From: Luteimonas panaciterrae
GTDB lineage: Bacteria; Pseudomonadota; Gammaproteobacteria; Xanthomonadales; Xanthomonadaceae
Length of the DNA stretch: 64,000 nucleotides
Assembly: GCF_020511115.1 (NCBI RefSeq)
Contig: NZ_JAJAVH010000001.1
Span: 744,001 to 808,000 of the forward strand
Reading direction: 5' to 3'
Positions 9,447 to 18,591 of the stretch are shown here, one piece after another (within the stretch, counting starts at the first letter, position 1; each line of letters begins with the position of its first letter). A program made the position numbers and the translations under genes. The notes under the pieces are model-generated. The model searched no databases, was not told the origin of the DNA, and saw nothing but the letters and a program-made list of their open reading frames with translations.

Positions 9447-9833
9447 TCAATCGTTCCAGGCGTTCAGATGCGGGCCGAACGGCGTGCGCTGCTGGCGCAC
9501 CACGCAGAAGCGGTGGCCGCTGGGCGCTTCCATCACCCACCAGGTGTGGACTTTCTCGATTCTCTTGGCGCCGAGCTTTTCCAGTCGTGCGGCTTCGGCG
9601 TCCACGTCGTCGGCTTCGATGTCGAGATGGATGCGCGAAGGGTGCGAGACTCGCTGCAACAGCAGTATCGGTTCGTCGCGCTCGGTCTTCAGCTCGGCGT
9701 ATTTGCCGTCGCCGTCCTGGTCGGCGCTGACGATGCCCTTGCCGAGCGCCTTGCTCCAGAATTCGACGTGCGGAGCGAGATCGTCGACGTTGCAGTCGAG
9801 GACGAACGTGGATAGACGGCTGTGGTGCGACAT
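9447..9833 (-). CDS. VOC-fold (glyoxalase/bleomycin resistance) protein
   Basis: 128 residues with the paired beta-alpha-beta-beta-beta pattern of the vicinal-oxygen-chelate fold: 'STFVLDCNVDDLAPHVEFWSKALG' at the start and 'IHLDIEADDVDAEAARLEKLGA' as the second module, ending 'MEAPSGHRFCVVRQQ'. Metal ligands are plausible (H69 in RIHLDIEADD, and E104 or H108). Last gene of the branched-chain dehydrogenase operon, 18 bp after another VOC gene. Substrate unknown. Confidence 0.78.
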   Translation of the reverse strand: MSHHSRLSTFVLDCNVDDLAPHVEFWSKALGKGIVSADQDGDGKYAELKTERDEPILLLQRVSHPSRIHLDIEADDVDAEAARLEKLGAKRIEKVHTWWVMEAPSGHRFCVVRQQRTPFGPHLNAWND

Positions 9834-9851
9834 GTCGGTGCTCCTGATGTT

Positions 9852-10241
9852 TCAGTGCGTGGTGGGAGCGGCGAGGGGCTGCCCGAATTGCAGCAGATAA
9901 CCGTTGTTGTCGTAGATGGCGAACTCGCGCATGCCGTAGTGGAAATCCTCGAGCGGATAGCAGACGCGCGCGGCATCCTTCAGGCGTCGCCACCAGGTGT
10001 CGACCGCACCGGTGCGCAGGTACAGCGACCCGGTGAACGCGGGCGCGACATCGCCTTCGTGCGCGTTCGGCGCGGCGAGCATGATCTCGATGCCGTCGCG
10101 ACTGAGCGCGGCCCAGCCGTCATCGATTCCGCCGGCGTCGAGCGCGAAGCCGAGCGTGTCGGTGTAGAACGCGATCGACCCCGGCATGTCCCAGGTGCGC
10201 AGCGTCGGCGTCAGGCCGTGGAGCGAGGAAGGAGTGCTCAT
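9852..10241 (-). CDS. VOC-fold protein
   Basis: 129 residues: 'HGLTPTLRTWDMPGSIAFYTDTLGFALD' then 'GSLYLRTGAVDTWWRRLKDAARV' and 'REFAIYDNNGYLLQFGQPL', a two-module VOC fold of the bleomycin-resistance-like branch. Its ATG shares one base with the stop of the E2 gene (TAATG), so it is translationally coupled to E2. That link suggests a role tied to branched-chain acyl metabolism, but the substrate is unknown. Confidence 0.78.
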   Translation of the reverse strand: MSTPSSLHGLTPTLRTWDMPGSIAFYTDTLGFALDAGGIDDGWAALSRDGIEIMLAAPNAHEGDVAPAFTGSLYLRTGAVDTWWRRLKDAARVCYPLEDFHYGMREFAIYDNNGYLLQFGQPLAAPTTH

Positions 10242-11656
10242 TATTGCGACAGTGCCAGATCGTCCAGCATCGCCTTCAGGAAACGCGCCGCTTCGCCGCC
10301 GGTGCAGGCGCGATGGTCGAAGGTGAGCGAAAGCGGGATGATCTTGTGCGATTCGAAGCCGCCGATCACCGGCGTGATCTGGTGACGGCTGCGGCCAGCG
10401 GCGACGATCGCCACCGTCGGTGGCACGATCACCGGCGTGGCGTAGCGGCCGGCGAACATGCCGAAGTTGGAGAGCGAGATGGTGTAGCCGCTGAGTTCGC
10501 TGGCCGGAATGCTGCGATCCTCGACCTGCGCGCGCAGCCGGTTGACGCCTTCGCGCACGCCGCGCGCGTCGAGCACGTCGGCATTGCGCAGTGCCGGCAC
10601 GAACAGGCCGTCGTCGGTGTCCACGGCGATGCCGATGTCGACTTGCGGATGCAGCGTGCGGGTGAGCTTGTCGCCATCGAACCAGGCGTTGAGCGCGGGC
10701 ACGGTGCGCGCGGCTGCGCAGATCGCACGCACCAGGCGCACGGTGACATCGTTGCCGGGCGTCCAGGCGTGGATGTCGGCGTCGTCGCTGAGCGTGGTCG
10801 GCACGACCTTGCTGTGCGCGTCCGCCATCACGCGTGCCATGTTGCGGCGCACGCCCTTGAGCTGTTCGGGCTGGCCGCTGACCGAAACGCCCGGCGGTTG
10901 CGTGCGCATGGGCTTGCCGGAGGCGGACAGGGCGGTACGGTTGTCGAGACTGCGAGCAGGTGCCGCCGAGGACGCCTGCGCATTTCCGCTCGCGGTGGCG
11001 CGCGGCGCAGCTGGCGCTTGTGCGCCGGCCTTTGCACTGCCATCAGAGGCGGCGCGCTTCACGTCATCCATCGTCACCACGCCGTCCGGACCGCTGCCGC
11101 GCACGCGCGTCAGATCGACACCGAGCTTGCGCGCCTGCGCGCGCACGGCCGGCATCGCCTTCACGCCGCCCACTGCCACCGCCTGTTCGCTGCGCACCGC
11201 GTCCGAGGACTGCATCGCGCCGACCACGGTGCCGCTGTCCTCGCGCTGGGCGGGCTCGCCGGCAGGCTTGCCTTTGGGCGCGGGCTGCGCGGCGTCGCTG
11301 ATCGCGCCGCCTTCATCCGAGGCGACGACTTTGTCGCCGCCACTCGGCGCTTGGCTGCCGGCACCGTGATGGTGGCCGGTATCCTGTCCTTCGGAACGCT
11401 GCGGCAGATTCGGATCGACCTCGAACACCGCCAGCATCGTGCCGGTGACGATCACATCGCCGGCGCTGCCCGCGAGCTTGAGCACCTTGCCGGAAACCGG
11501 CGAGGGCACCTCCACCACTGCCTTGGCGGTCTCCATCGAGACCAGCGGTTCGTCGAGCCGGACGACTTCGCCGACTTTGACGAACCACTCGACGATGGTG
11601 GCATCCGGCAGCCCCTCGCCGAGATCGGGCAGGTGGAAGGTTTTCTGGTCGGCCAT
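10241..11656 (-). CDS. bkdB: Dihydrolipoamide acyltransferase (E2), branched-chain 2-oxoacid dehydrogenase
   Basis: Start chosen at MADQKTFHLP because AGAGGA precedes it; an ATG 24 bp upstream has no ribosome site. 471 residues. An N-terminal lipoyl domain carries the lipoylated Lys45 in SMETAKAVVEV. A long Ala/Ser/Pro-rich linker follows (about 85-160), then a peripheral subunit-binding domain (AVRAQARKLGVDLTRVRGSGPDG) and the catalytic acyltransferase domain. The catalytic His448 sits in 'FDHRACTGGEAARF', where the Asp of the usual DHRxxDG is Thr452. It transfers branched-chain acyl groups to CoA. Only one lipoyl domain is present, as in branched-chain rather than many pyruvate E2s. No E3 gene lies nearby. 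Confidence 0.93.
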   Translation of the reverse strand: MADQKTFHLPDLGEGLPDATIVEWFVKVGEVVRLDEPLVSMETAKAVVEVPSPVSGKVLKLAGSAGDVIVTGTMLAVFEVDPNLPQRSEGQDTGHHHGAGSQAPSGGDKVVASDEGGAISDAAQPAPKGKPAGEPAQREDSGTVVGAMQSSDAVRSEQAVAVGGVKAMPAVRAQARKLGVDLTRVRGSGPDGVVTMDDVKRAASDGSAKAGAQAPAAPRATASGNAQASSAAPARSLDNRTALSASGKPMRTQPPGVSVSGQPEQLKGVRRNMARVMADAHSKVVPTTLSDDADIHAWTPGNDVTVRLVRAICAAARTVPALNAWFDGDKLTRTLHPQVDIGIAVDTDDGLFVPALRNADVLDARGVREGVNRLRAQVEDRSIPASELSGYTISLSNFGMFAGRYATPVIVPPTVAIVAAGRSRHQITPVIGGFESHKIIPLSLTFDHRACTGGEAARFLKAMLDDLALSQ

Positions 11657-11692
11657 GGTGTCCTCTACGGTCGTGCTCATGCGTTTAAGGGT

Positions 11693-12055
11693 TCAGTCAA
11701 TGCGGCTTGAATCGATCATTTCGATGGCGCGCGCCGGAATCCATCCGCTCGCGCCTTGTGCGTTCTCGGCCCACCACCAGTCGGCCATTTCGTAATGCAG
11801 CGTGAGCACATCGCCGGGATCGGCATCCAGCTCGCGCGTGTCGTAATCCTGTTGCGCGACTGCTTCGCCGACGTCGCGATCGAACAGTATGCTGGGAATC
11901 CAGCCGCCGAGACCGCTGGCGAGCGAGGTCCAGATGAACTGCGGCCAGTCGGTGTCGCGTTCGCCCAACGTCACCATGTCGCCGGTGCTGACGCGGATCG
12001 CGGGGCGTTCCGGCGCGCGATGCTGGAGGACGACGCGGGCGCGCCTTATTCCCAT
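11693..12055 (-). CDS. SH3-like protein inside the bkd operon
   Basis: 120 residues without a signal peptide. Two SH3-like halves can be seen: 'VSTGDMVTLGERDTDWPQFIWTSLASGLGGWIPSILF' and 'ADPGDVLTLHYEMADWWWAENAQGASGWIPARAIE', both with the 'G.V......W....... GGWIP' pattern of SH3b/SH3_2 folds. It is probably cytosolic. It lies 4 bp after the cupin gene and 36 bp before E2, so it is co-transcribed with the dehydrogenase. A structural or regulatory role is a guess. Confidence 0.7.
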   Translation of the reverse strand: MGIRRARVVLQHRAPERPAIRVSTGDMVTLGERDTDWPQFIWTSLASGLGGWIPSILFDRDVGEAVAQQDYDTRELDADPGDVLTLHYEMADWWWAENAQGASGWIPARAIEMIDSSRID

Positions 12056-12059
12056 GAGT

Positions 12060-12425
12060 TCACACCCAGACGTCGCTGGCGGCGGTCAGCGTGCCGCCAG
12101 CGTCGCCCGTGTTCACCACGCCGCGCGGTTCGATGATCAGCGCGTGGCATTCCTCTTGCGCACGAGTGATGTGTTCGACACCGCGCGGCACCACGAACAG
12201 TTCGCCTTCGCGGATCGTCACTTCGCGGTCGCGGAATCCGATCCGCATCTCGCCTTTCATGACGATGAACACCTCGTCGGTATCCTCGTGCTGATGCCAG
12301 ACGAAATCGCCTTGCAGTTTCACCAGCTTGAACTGGTAGTCGTTCATCTCCGCGACGACGCGCGGCGACCAGTGCTCGGAGAACTTGGCGAGCTTCTGTG
12401 CGAGATTGACGATGTCCGATGCCAT
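12060..12425 (-). CDS. Cupin-domain protein
   Basis: 121 residues starting [12 protein letters not shown], with GAGG eight bases upstream. Cupin motif 1 is '[22 protein letters not shown]' (His44, His46 and Glu51 as metal ligands) and motif 2 is '[21 protein letters not shown]'. This matches small single-domain cupins often annotated as mannose-6-phosphate isomerase-like. It sits 14 bp after E1beta. The link to branched-chain acid catabolism is positional only. Confidence 0.85.
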   Translation of the reverse strand: MASDIVNLAQKLAKFSEHWSPRVVAEMNDYQFKLVKLQGDFVWHQHEDTDEVFIVMKGEMRIGFRDREVTIREGELFVVPRGVEHITRAQEECHALIIEPRGVVNTGDAGGTLTAASDVWV

Positions 12426-12439
12426 GGTGGTTGCCTCGC

Positions 12440-13468
12440 TCAGGCGGCGAGCGCCCGCTTGGCCGCCGTCACGATCTTGTCGACGCTCGGCAGATACTTC
12501 ATCTCCAGGCGGAACAGCGGGATGTGGGTGTCGTAACCGGTGACGCGCTCGACCGGTGCCAGCAGGTCGTACATCGATTCCTCGGCGAGACGCGCGGCGA
12601 TCTCGGCGCCGAAGCCGGCGGTGCGCGGCGCTTCGTGCACGATCACGCAGCGGCCGGTCTTGGACACCGATTCGGCGATGGTGGCGAAATCGAGCGGCTT
12701 GAGCGTGGCGACGTCGATGACCTCGGCGCTGATGCCTTCGCCGGCGAGCTTGTCGGCGGCTTCCAGCGTTTCCTTCACCTGCGCACCCCAGGTGACGAGG
12801 GTGATGTCGCTGCCGTCGCGCAGCACGTAGCAGACATCGAGCGGCAATGCTTCGCCGTCGTCGGCCACCACTTCCTTGTACTGGCGGTAGATGCGCTTGG
12901 GTTCCATGAAGATCACCGGATCCGGATCGCGGATCGCGGCGAGCAACAGGCCGTAGGCGCGCGCGGGCGAGGACGGCAGTACCACGCGCAAGCCCGGCAC
13001 GTTGGTGAAGATGGCTTCGTTGGCTTCGCTGTGATGTTCCGGCGCGCGGATACCGCCGCCCCACGGCACGCGCAACACCATCGGGCAGTGCAGGCGGCCG
13101 CGGGTGCGATAGCGGAAGCGCGCAGCGTGGCAGACGATGTGGTCGACCATCGGATACATGAAGCCGTCGAACTGTGCTTCCGCGACCGGCTTCATGCCCA
13201 TCGCGGCCATGCCGACGGTGAGGCCGGCGATGGTGGTTTCGTCGAGTGGCGTGTCGAGCACGCGCTCGGGTCCGAACTTCTGCTGCAGGCCGGCGGTGGC
13301 GCGGAACACGCCGCCGTTCACGCCGACGTCCTCGCCGAGGACGATGACGCTGTCGTCGTTGCGCATCTCATAGGCCAGCGCCTGCGTGATTGCTTCGATG
13401 AGCGTGATCGCCACCGGCGTCGCCGCCTGCGCGGAGGCCTTGTTGTTGGCTTCGGTCATGACGTTCAT
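12440..13468 (-). CDS. bkdA2: Branched-chain 2-oxoacid dehydrogenase E1 beta subunit
   Basis: The ATG overlaps the E1alpha stop by four bases (ATGA) and is preceded by GGAGA. 342 residues: transketolase-like pyrimidine-binding domain ([33 protein letters not shown], '[15 protein letters not shown]') followed by the C-terminal transketolase domain ([32 protein letters not shown]). It forms the alpha2-beta2 thiamine-diphosphate enzyme that decarboxylates the 2-oxoacids of Val, Leu and Ile. In xanthomonads these feed iso-fatty-acid precursors. Confidence 0.94.
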   Translation of the reverse strand: MNVMTEANNKASAQAATPVAITLIEAITQALAYEMRNDDSVIVLGEDVGVNGGVFRATAGLQQKFGPERVLDTPLDETTIAGLTVGMAAMGMKPVAEAQFDGFMYPMVDHIVCHAARFRYRTRGRLHCPMVLRVPWGGGIRAPEHHSEANEAIFTNVPGLRVVLPSSPARAYGLLLAAIRDPDPVIFMEPKRIYRQYKEVVADDGEALPLDVCYVLRDGSDITLVTWGAQVKETLEAADKLAGEGISAEVIDVATLKPLDFATIAESVSKTGRCVIVHEAPRTAGFGAEIAARLAEESMYDLLAPVERVTGYDTHIPLFRLEMKYLPSVDKIVTAAKRALAA

Positions 13469-14538
13469 GCGCGCTTCTCCAGTGCAATGGCGGCGGCACG
13501 CTGTTCGAGCAGATCGGGCGGCGGATCGGCGTAGAGATAGTCGAACATCGCTTCCACCGGTTGCACCGGCGTTTCCAGGTAGGCGTTGAGCTCGATATCG
13601 ATCGCCTTGGCGCATTCCTCCGTCCAGGCTTTTTCCGCGGTCTCGTCCCACAGCTTCTTCGCGGTGAGATACGTGCGCAGGCGCGTGACCGGATCGCGCG
13701 TCCAGGCATCCTTCACTTCGGCATCATTGCGGTAGCGACGGGCGTCGTCGGCCGTGGTGTGATCGTGCAGACGATAGGTGAGGAATTCGATCACGCTGCC
13801 GCCACCACCGCTGCGCGCCAGTTCGGTCGCGCGGCGCATGCCCTCGAGCACGGCGATCAGATCGTTGCCGTCGACCTGGAACGAATTCAGGCCGCCGGCG
13901 ATGCCCTTCTGCGCCAGCGTCTTGGCGCCGGTCTGCGCCGAGCGCGGCACCGAGATCGCCCAGCCGTTGTTGATCACGCACAGCACCAGCGGCAGCGTGT
14001 AGGCGCCGGCGGAGTTGAGCGCGGCGTAGAAGTCGGTCTTCGACGAACCGCCGTCGCCGCAACAGGCCACGGCCACGCGGGCTTCCTTGCGCAGCTTGAA
14101 CGACAGCGCCGCGCCGGCGGCGTGCAGGCACTGCGTGGAGATCGGCACCGACCAGGCGAAATCGTGACGCGGTCCGGCGAAATCGTTGCCGCGCTCGTCA
14201 CCGCCCCAGTACAGCAAGACTTCGCGCGGCTTCACGCCGCGCATGAACTGTGCGCCGTATTCGCGGTAGCTCGGCGCGAACACGTCTTCCGGCTTCATCG
14301 AAGCGCCGATGCCGATGTGCGTGGCTTCGTGTCCAAGGCAGGACGCATAGGTGCCGAGCTTGCCGGTGCGTTGCAGGGCGATCGATTTGCTGTCGAATGT
14401 GCGCACGTACAGCATCTGCTTGAACAGCGGCAGCAGTGTCTTGGCGTCGGCGAACGCGGCCGGCGGTTCGGCGACGAGCTTGCCGTCGGGACCGAGGTAT
14501 TGGAGGTATTCGATTTCGAATTGGGCGGCGATTGTCAT
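13465..14538 (-). CDS. bkdA1: Branched-chain 2-oxoacid dehydrogenase E1 alpha subunit
   Basis: 357 residues. The thiamine-diphosphate motif runs from GDG (161-163, CCGDGGSSKTDFYAALNS) to NN (190-191, CVINNGWAISVP). A substrate-side loop 'YRLHDHTTADDARRYR' is typical of branched-chain E1alpha. First gene of the seven-gene operon that runs leftwards to 9447. Its promoter should lie in the roughly 260 bases before the terminator at 14804-14839. Confidence 0.95.
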   Translation of the reverse strand: MTIAAQFEIEYLQYLGPDGKLVAEPPAAFADAKTLLPLFKQMLYVRTFDSKSIALQRTGKLGTYASCLGHEATHIGIGASMKPEDVFAPSYREYGAQFMRGVKPREVLLYWGGDERGNDFAGPRHDFAWSVPISTQCLHAAGAALSFKLRKEARVAVACCGDGGSSKTDFYAALNSAGAYTLPLVLCVINNGWAISVPRSAQTGAKTLAQKGIAGGLNSFQVDGNDLIAVLEGMRRATELARSGGGGSVIEFLTYRLHDHTTADDARRYRNDAEVKDAWTRDPVTRLRTYLTAKKLWDETAEKAWTEECAKAIDIELNAYLETPVQPVEAMFDYLYADPPPDLLEQRAAAIALEKRA

Positions 14539-14803
14539 CGCATCGGCATCCTGGACATTCTGGACGGGGGAATGGCCCGGGGCGCCAGGGCATCGGGGGA
14601 TGCGAGATGGCGTTCCGGACGGCTGGGTCCGGCGTGTGATGGACGTCGGGCCTGGCTGAGCGTCGGAGGAATCCGCCTATGGAAGGCTTGTGAGGATTCG
14701 CGGCGCCGGGTCCGAAAGATGATAACCGCAGGTTTGTTAACGCCCATTGCGCAATGCGGCACGAGCCGCCGCGTGGCACGGAGTGTCGTTGCCGATGGGA
14801 CTT
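14539..14803. promoter_or_regulatory. Upstream region of the bkd operon
   Basis: No gene is seen in these bases. The region must contain the bkd promoter on the minus strand, but no convincing -35/-10 pair or palindrome was found by eye. The right edge abuts the nuclease-gene terminator. Confidence 0.4.
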
Positions 14804-14839
14804 GACAAAAAAGGGCGCGGCGATGGCGCCGCGCCCTTT
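14804..14839 (-). terminator. Intrinsic terminator of the secreted nuclease gene
   Basis: A 13-bp perfect stem AAAGGGCGCGGCG (14810-14822)/CGCCGCGCCCTTT (14827-14839) with ATGG loop. On the minus strand it is followed by TTTTTTGTC, giving a strong terminator about 50 bases after the nuclease stop codon. Confidence 0.93.
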
Positions 14840-14886
14840 GTCACATTTCGCCGCTGTGCGCGGCGCCGGAACCTCAATTCACGACA

Positions 14887-17800
14887 TCAGTTCACGGTGC
14901 TGGAGAACGTCGCCGAATTGTTCGAAGCGTCCGAGTCGGTGGTCGTCGTCGCGGCCGTGCCCTGCACGGTGACCACGCCGCCGGCGGGCGTCGGCTTGAC
15001 GTTCGTCTTCAACGTGAATCCGACGCTGGCACCGGGTGCCAATGCGTTGGCGCTGCTGCAGGCGAAGCTCACCGCGCGCGGACCGTTCTTGACCTTGGTG
15101 CAGGTCCAGCCGGCGGGTGCGGCGAGCGTCGAGGTGGTCACCAGCGTGTTGCCGGAAACGGTCAGCGTCGGTTGCGCCGCGGCCAGTTGTCCATCGTTGC
15201 TCAACGTCAGCGTGTACTGCGCACTGAACGCGGAAGCGGGCAGGGTGGCGGGACCGCTGATGCTGAGCGCGAGGTCCGCCGCCGGCGGCAGTTCGATGGT
15301 CAGCACGGTGCTGGCGTTGTCGTTGGCTGCGTTCGTGTCCGGCGTCTGCGAGGTGATCGACGTCGCCAGCGTGAGCGTGCCGCCCGCGAGCGCGGCGTCG
15401 GCCAGGACTTGCAGCGTGAACGTCTGCGTGTCGCCGGCGGCGAAGCTGTCCTTGCTGCACGACACCACCGTGCCCGTCGGACTGGTCTCGGGCGCACCGC
15501 AGACCCAGCCGGCGGGAGCGGCCACGACCGGCGAGATACCGTGATCGAAGGCGAAGGCGATACCGGCGAACGCGGCCGCGTTCGGACCAACATTGCTGGC
15601 GTCGACGCTGAAGGTCGCGGTCTGGCCGGGCTGCACGCTGCTCGGCGTCACGTTCGCCGCCACGCCGAGGTCGGCGAACTGCTGTGCCTTCAGGCGCAGC
15701 AGCACGACGGCCGGGTCGTGGTCGGACAGGCGCGTCGGCGTGTTGGCGTCGTTGCGCGCGGTCTCCGGGAAGTCGGCGTTGATGCGGGCGTGGTCGATCT
15801 CGACCGTCGCGAGCTGATCGGAATTCATCAGCGCCGCATTGGCGATGACGTGATCGAGCGATTGCACGTTGCCGTCGTACGCATACGAGTAGCTCTGATC
15901 CGGCGTGTGCAGGAAGGTGAGATCGTCGTAGTCGGGATTGACCAGGTCGGCGCCGTCGCCGGCGATGACGGTTTCATCGTCCGGGCTGGGATGGCCGGTG
16001 ACGATGCCCATCGGATCGACATAGCCGTCATTGAACTCGAAGGCATTGAAGTCGCCGAGCACCAGCACGTGTTCGCTCGGCTTCGCCGTCTGACGCGTCT
16101 GCAGCAGGTTGGCGAGGAACTCGGCCTGCTTCTGGCGCTTGGCGCGGATGCGCAGGCCTTCGGCGTCGTCGGTTTCCATGCCGTTGAGCGAACGCTGATG
16201 CACCGCGATGACGGTGATCGGGAGGCTGCGGCCGTCGGTGAAGTTCGCCTGTGCCTCCAGCACCAGCGGCGGGCGGTCGTTGAGCAGGCTGGTGCTGCCG
16301 TCCGGCGCGGTCCAGGTGGTGGACTTGCCTTCCTGCGTCACGCCCACGACTTCGATGCGGCTGACGGTGCCGACGCTCGCGCTCTTCACCAGGAAGCCGA
16401 CGTCGATGCCGCCCACGTCATTGCCTTCCATCAGGTAGGCGACGTATTCCGGATTCGACTGGCCGGCGGCGACGGCATCGTTGTTGATGCGCGTGGCCAC
16501 CGTTTGCAGCACGGTCAGGTTCTCGACTTCCTGCACGCCGACGATGTCGGGCGTGTTGAGGTAGTTGCGGATCGCCAGCGAGGCCTTGTTGAGGCGGTTC
16601 TCGTAGGCGGTCGGCGTGAGCACCGGTTCGCCGATGGCCGGATCGTTGACGGTGTCGAAGAAGCGCTGCATGTTGAAGCTGGCGACGGTGACGTCGTCGG
16701 CGCTCGGCAGCAGTGCGGCCTTCGGCTGATCGGCGCCGTTGCATTGCACTTGCAGCGCCTGTTCTGGATACAGCGTGTAGCGGCGGAAGCTGTAGTCGAG
16801 CGGACCGGTGGCGTTGCTCACCAGGCATCCGGACGCGGCGTTGACGAGACCGGCGCCGAGCGCGTTGCTGCTCACCGCGATCACCTGCGGGTTGGTGTTC
16901 CAGCGCGGCACGTTGGCGCCGCTGCCGGCGGGCAGCGGGTCGGGCTGCTGCACGCCGGGCTTGCGGTAGGCGCGCGGCTGGCCGGTGACGATGGCATGGA
17001 ACACGCCGTTGCTGCTGCCGGTGGCGTTGGGCTCGCTGACGTTGCCGAGGGTCGGCGTGTTCACCGTCAGGCTGGCGGCGGTGACGCGCATGCCTTCCAG
17101 GCGTTCGAGCTGGTTGTAGGCGCCGTTGGCATCCGGGAAGCTCGCGGTGAGCGCGACCGGCATCGGCAGCGCATTGCCGCTGGAGAGCTGGGTGACGACC
17201 GGCGAACTGCCGATTTCGGTCAGCGGCGGCTGCGTCGGATCGGCGCTCGGCACGTATTCGACCACCGTGCCGCGCACCTGCACGCGGTTGCCGACCGTGG
17301 CGGCGGCCGGCGGTGCGGCGTTGGTGAAGACGAACACGCCTTCGGAAGTGAGCGGGTCGGCGTCGGCCTCGGCATCCGGCATCTGGATGAAGAAGCCGTT
17401 GTTGCGGCGCGCAGTGACGATGCCGCCGGTGGTGACCACCTGGCCGGCCAGCGGCGAGCTGTCGCCGTTGCCCTGGATGTCATGAATTGGTAACAGCACG
17501 ATGTCGTCGTTGACGATGGTGCCGATGGCCTGCACATCGCCGGCGAGCGCGCCGGTCACGTTGCCGATGTTGACGAAGAAGGTTTCGTCGGCCTCGTTAT
17601 TGGTGTCGCCCTGCACGCTGACGCTGAAGCTGTACGTGCTGGAACCGGCCGGGATGGTCTGCGCGGTCAGCGACTGGCTGGTGTAGTCCGAGCCGGCGCT
17701 GGCGGTGCCGTTGGCGGTGGCGATGTCGAAGCTGACGCCGCTCGTGCCCGCCGGCTCGCTGAGCGAGACGATGAAGGTGAAGGTCGTGCTGCCGCTGTTG

Positions 17801-18465
17801 CCTTCGGCCTGGACCACGTCGGCGATGTTCAGCACGGGCTGGCCGCCGCCGCAGACGTTCACTGTCGCGGCGCTGTTGCGCGGCGTCGGTGTGCCGGTGG
17901 CGAAGTCGGCGCCATTGTTGTTGCTGTCGGTGCAGCCGCCGCCGGCGCGCAGCACGGCGAGGGTGTTGCTCGGGGCCGGTGTCGGCGTGGAGCCTTCCGA
18001 GCAGTTGGCGGTGCTGCCGAAGCCGACGAAGTCGATGTTGCCGGCCGGGCAGGCGCCGCTCAGCGCCGTGGTGCTGTTGACCAGCGCCACCTTGCCGGCG
18101 GTGCCGCTCATCGGGATGGTGCCGGTGGCGTCCGGCGTCGGCAGTGCCGTGGTGCCGCCGGTGCCGTCGGCTTCCTTGATCAGGTAGTAGCCGCCCGGCG
18201 CGATGCTGCCGGAGAGCGTGGTCACCTGCCAGCTGGTGCCCGTGGCCGAGGCGTACTGCACGGACCAGCCGGCCAGGCTGACCGCGCTGGTGCCGTTGTT
18301 GTGCAGCTCGATGAAATCGCTTTTCAGCGTGGCGCCGGAATTGCCGCCACCGCCGTAGACCTGGCTGATCACTACCTGTTGCGCCTGCGCCATCCCTGTA
18401 AAGCCGAATGCCGCGCAGCAGGACAACAGTCCCCTCAACGCCCATCGGCGCATGATCTTGCTCAT
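14887..18465 (-). CDS. Large secreted multidomain endonuclease/exonuclease/phosphatase-family nuclease
   Basis: 1192 residues. Signal peptide 1-29 (ends AQAQ). Domains in order: lamin-tail domain about 30-200 (VVISQVYGGGGNSG, DFIELHNNGTSAVSLAGW); Calx-beta about 210-322; OB-fold region about 328-575; endonuclease/exonuclease/phosphatase catalytic domain about 592-925; two DUF11-type beta repeats about 930-1192. Catalytic-type motifs are SFNMQRF (596-602), GVQEVEN (643-649), LGDFNAFE (803-810), LDHVIAN (870-876) and RLSDHDP (912-918). The plan resembles ExeM-type extracellular DNases, but I see no GlyGly-CTERM sorting tail. It probably degrades extracellular DNA for nutrition or biofilm turnover. 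Single gene with its own terminator. Confidence 0.9.
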   Translation of the reverse strand: MSKIMRRWALRGLLSCCAAFGFTGMAQAQQVVISQVYGGGGNSGATLKSDFIELHNNGTSAVSLAGWSVQYASATGTSWQVTTLSGSIAPGGYYLIKEADGTGGTTALPTPDATGTIPMSGTAGKVALVNSTTALSGACPAGNIDFVGFGSTANCSEGSTPTPAPSNTLAVLRAGGGCTDSNNNGADFATGTPTPRNSAATVNVCGGGQPVLNIADVVQAEGNSGSTTFTFIVSLSEPAGTSGVSFDIATANGTASAGSDYTSQSLTAQTIPAGSSTYSFSVSVQGDTNNEADETFFVNIGNVTGALAGDVQAIGTIVNDDIVLLPIHDIQGNGDSSPLAGQVVTTGGIVTARRNNGFFIQMPDAEADADPLTSEGVFVFTNAAPPAAATVGNRVQVRGTVVEYVPSADPTQPPLTEIGSSPVVTQLSSGNALPMPVALTASFPDANGAYNQLERLEGMRVTAASLTVNTPTLGNVSEPNATGSSNGVFHAIVTGQPRAYRKPGVQQPDPLPAGSGANVPRWNTNPQVIAVSSNALGAGLVNAASGCLVSNATGPLDYSFRRYTLYPEQALQVQCNGADQPKAALLPSADDVTVASFNMQRFFDTVNDPAIGEPVLTPTAYENRLNKASLAIRNYLNTPDIVGVQEVENLTVLQTVATRINNDAVAAGQSNPEYVAYLMEGNDVGGIDVGFLVKSASVGTVSRIEVVGVTQEGKSTTWTAPDGSTSLLNDRPPLVLEAQANFTDGRSLPITVIAVHQRSLNGMETDDAEGLRIRAKRQKQAEFLANLLQTRQTAKPSEHVLVLGDFNAFEFNDGYVDPMGIVTGHPSPDDETVIAGDGADLVNPDYDDLTFLHTPDQSYSYAYDGNVQSLDHVIANAALMNSDQLATVEIDHARINADFPETARNDANTPTRLSDHDPAVVLLRLKAQQFADLGVAANVTPSSVQPGQTATFSVDASNVGPNAAAFAGIAFAFDHGISPVVAAPAGWVCGAPETSPTGTVVSCSKDSFAAGDTQTFTLQVLADAALAGGTLTLATSITSQTPDTNAANDNASTVLTIELPPAADLALSISGPATLPASAFSAQYTLTLSNDGQLAAAQPTLTVSGNTLVTTSTLAAPAGWTCTKVKNGPRAVSFACSSANALAPGASVGFTLKTNVKPTPAGGVVTVQGTAATTTTDSDASNNSATFSSTVN

Positions 18466-18591
18466 CGAATATCCCCAGAATGTGGACGGACCCGCGGCTT
18501 CCCCTCACCGCATTGGCGCGCGATTGTGCCGCAACCGGATGGCAGGCGCATGACGCGCCGAATACGCCAAGATCGGTTAATCTGAAAGGTT

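Noticed and set aside
15172-17493. 773-codon plus-strand open frame opposite the secreted nuclease
   Set aside because: It is an antisense shadow caused by high G+C codon bias. It is rich in Arg, Gly and His repeats and has no family features, while the minus strand encodes a clear multidomain nuclease.
18575-18588. Possible MarR site before kynA (GGTTAATCTGAAAG)
   Set aside because: Only 9 of 14 positions match, and the bases overlap the ribosome-binding region of kynA.
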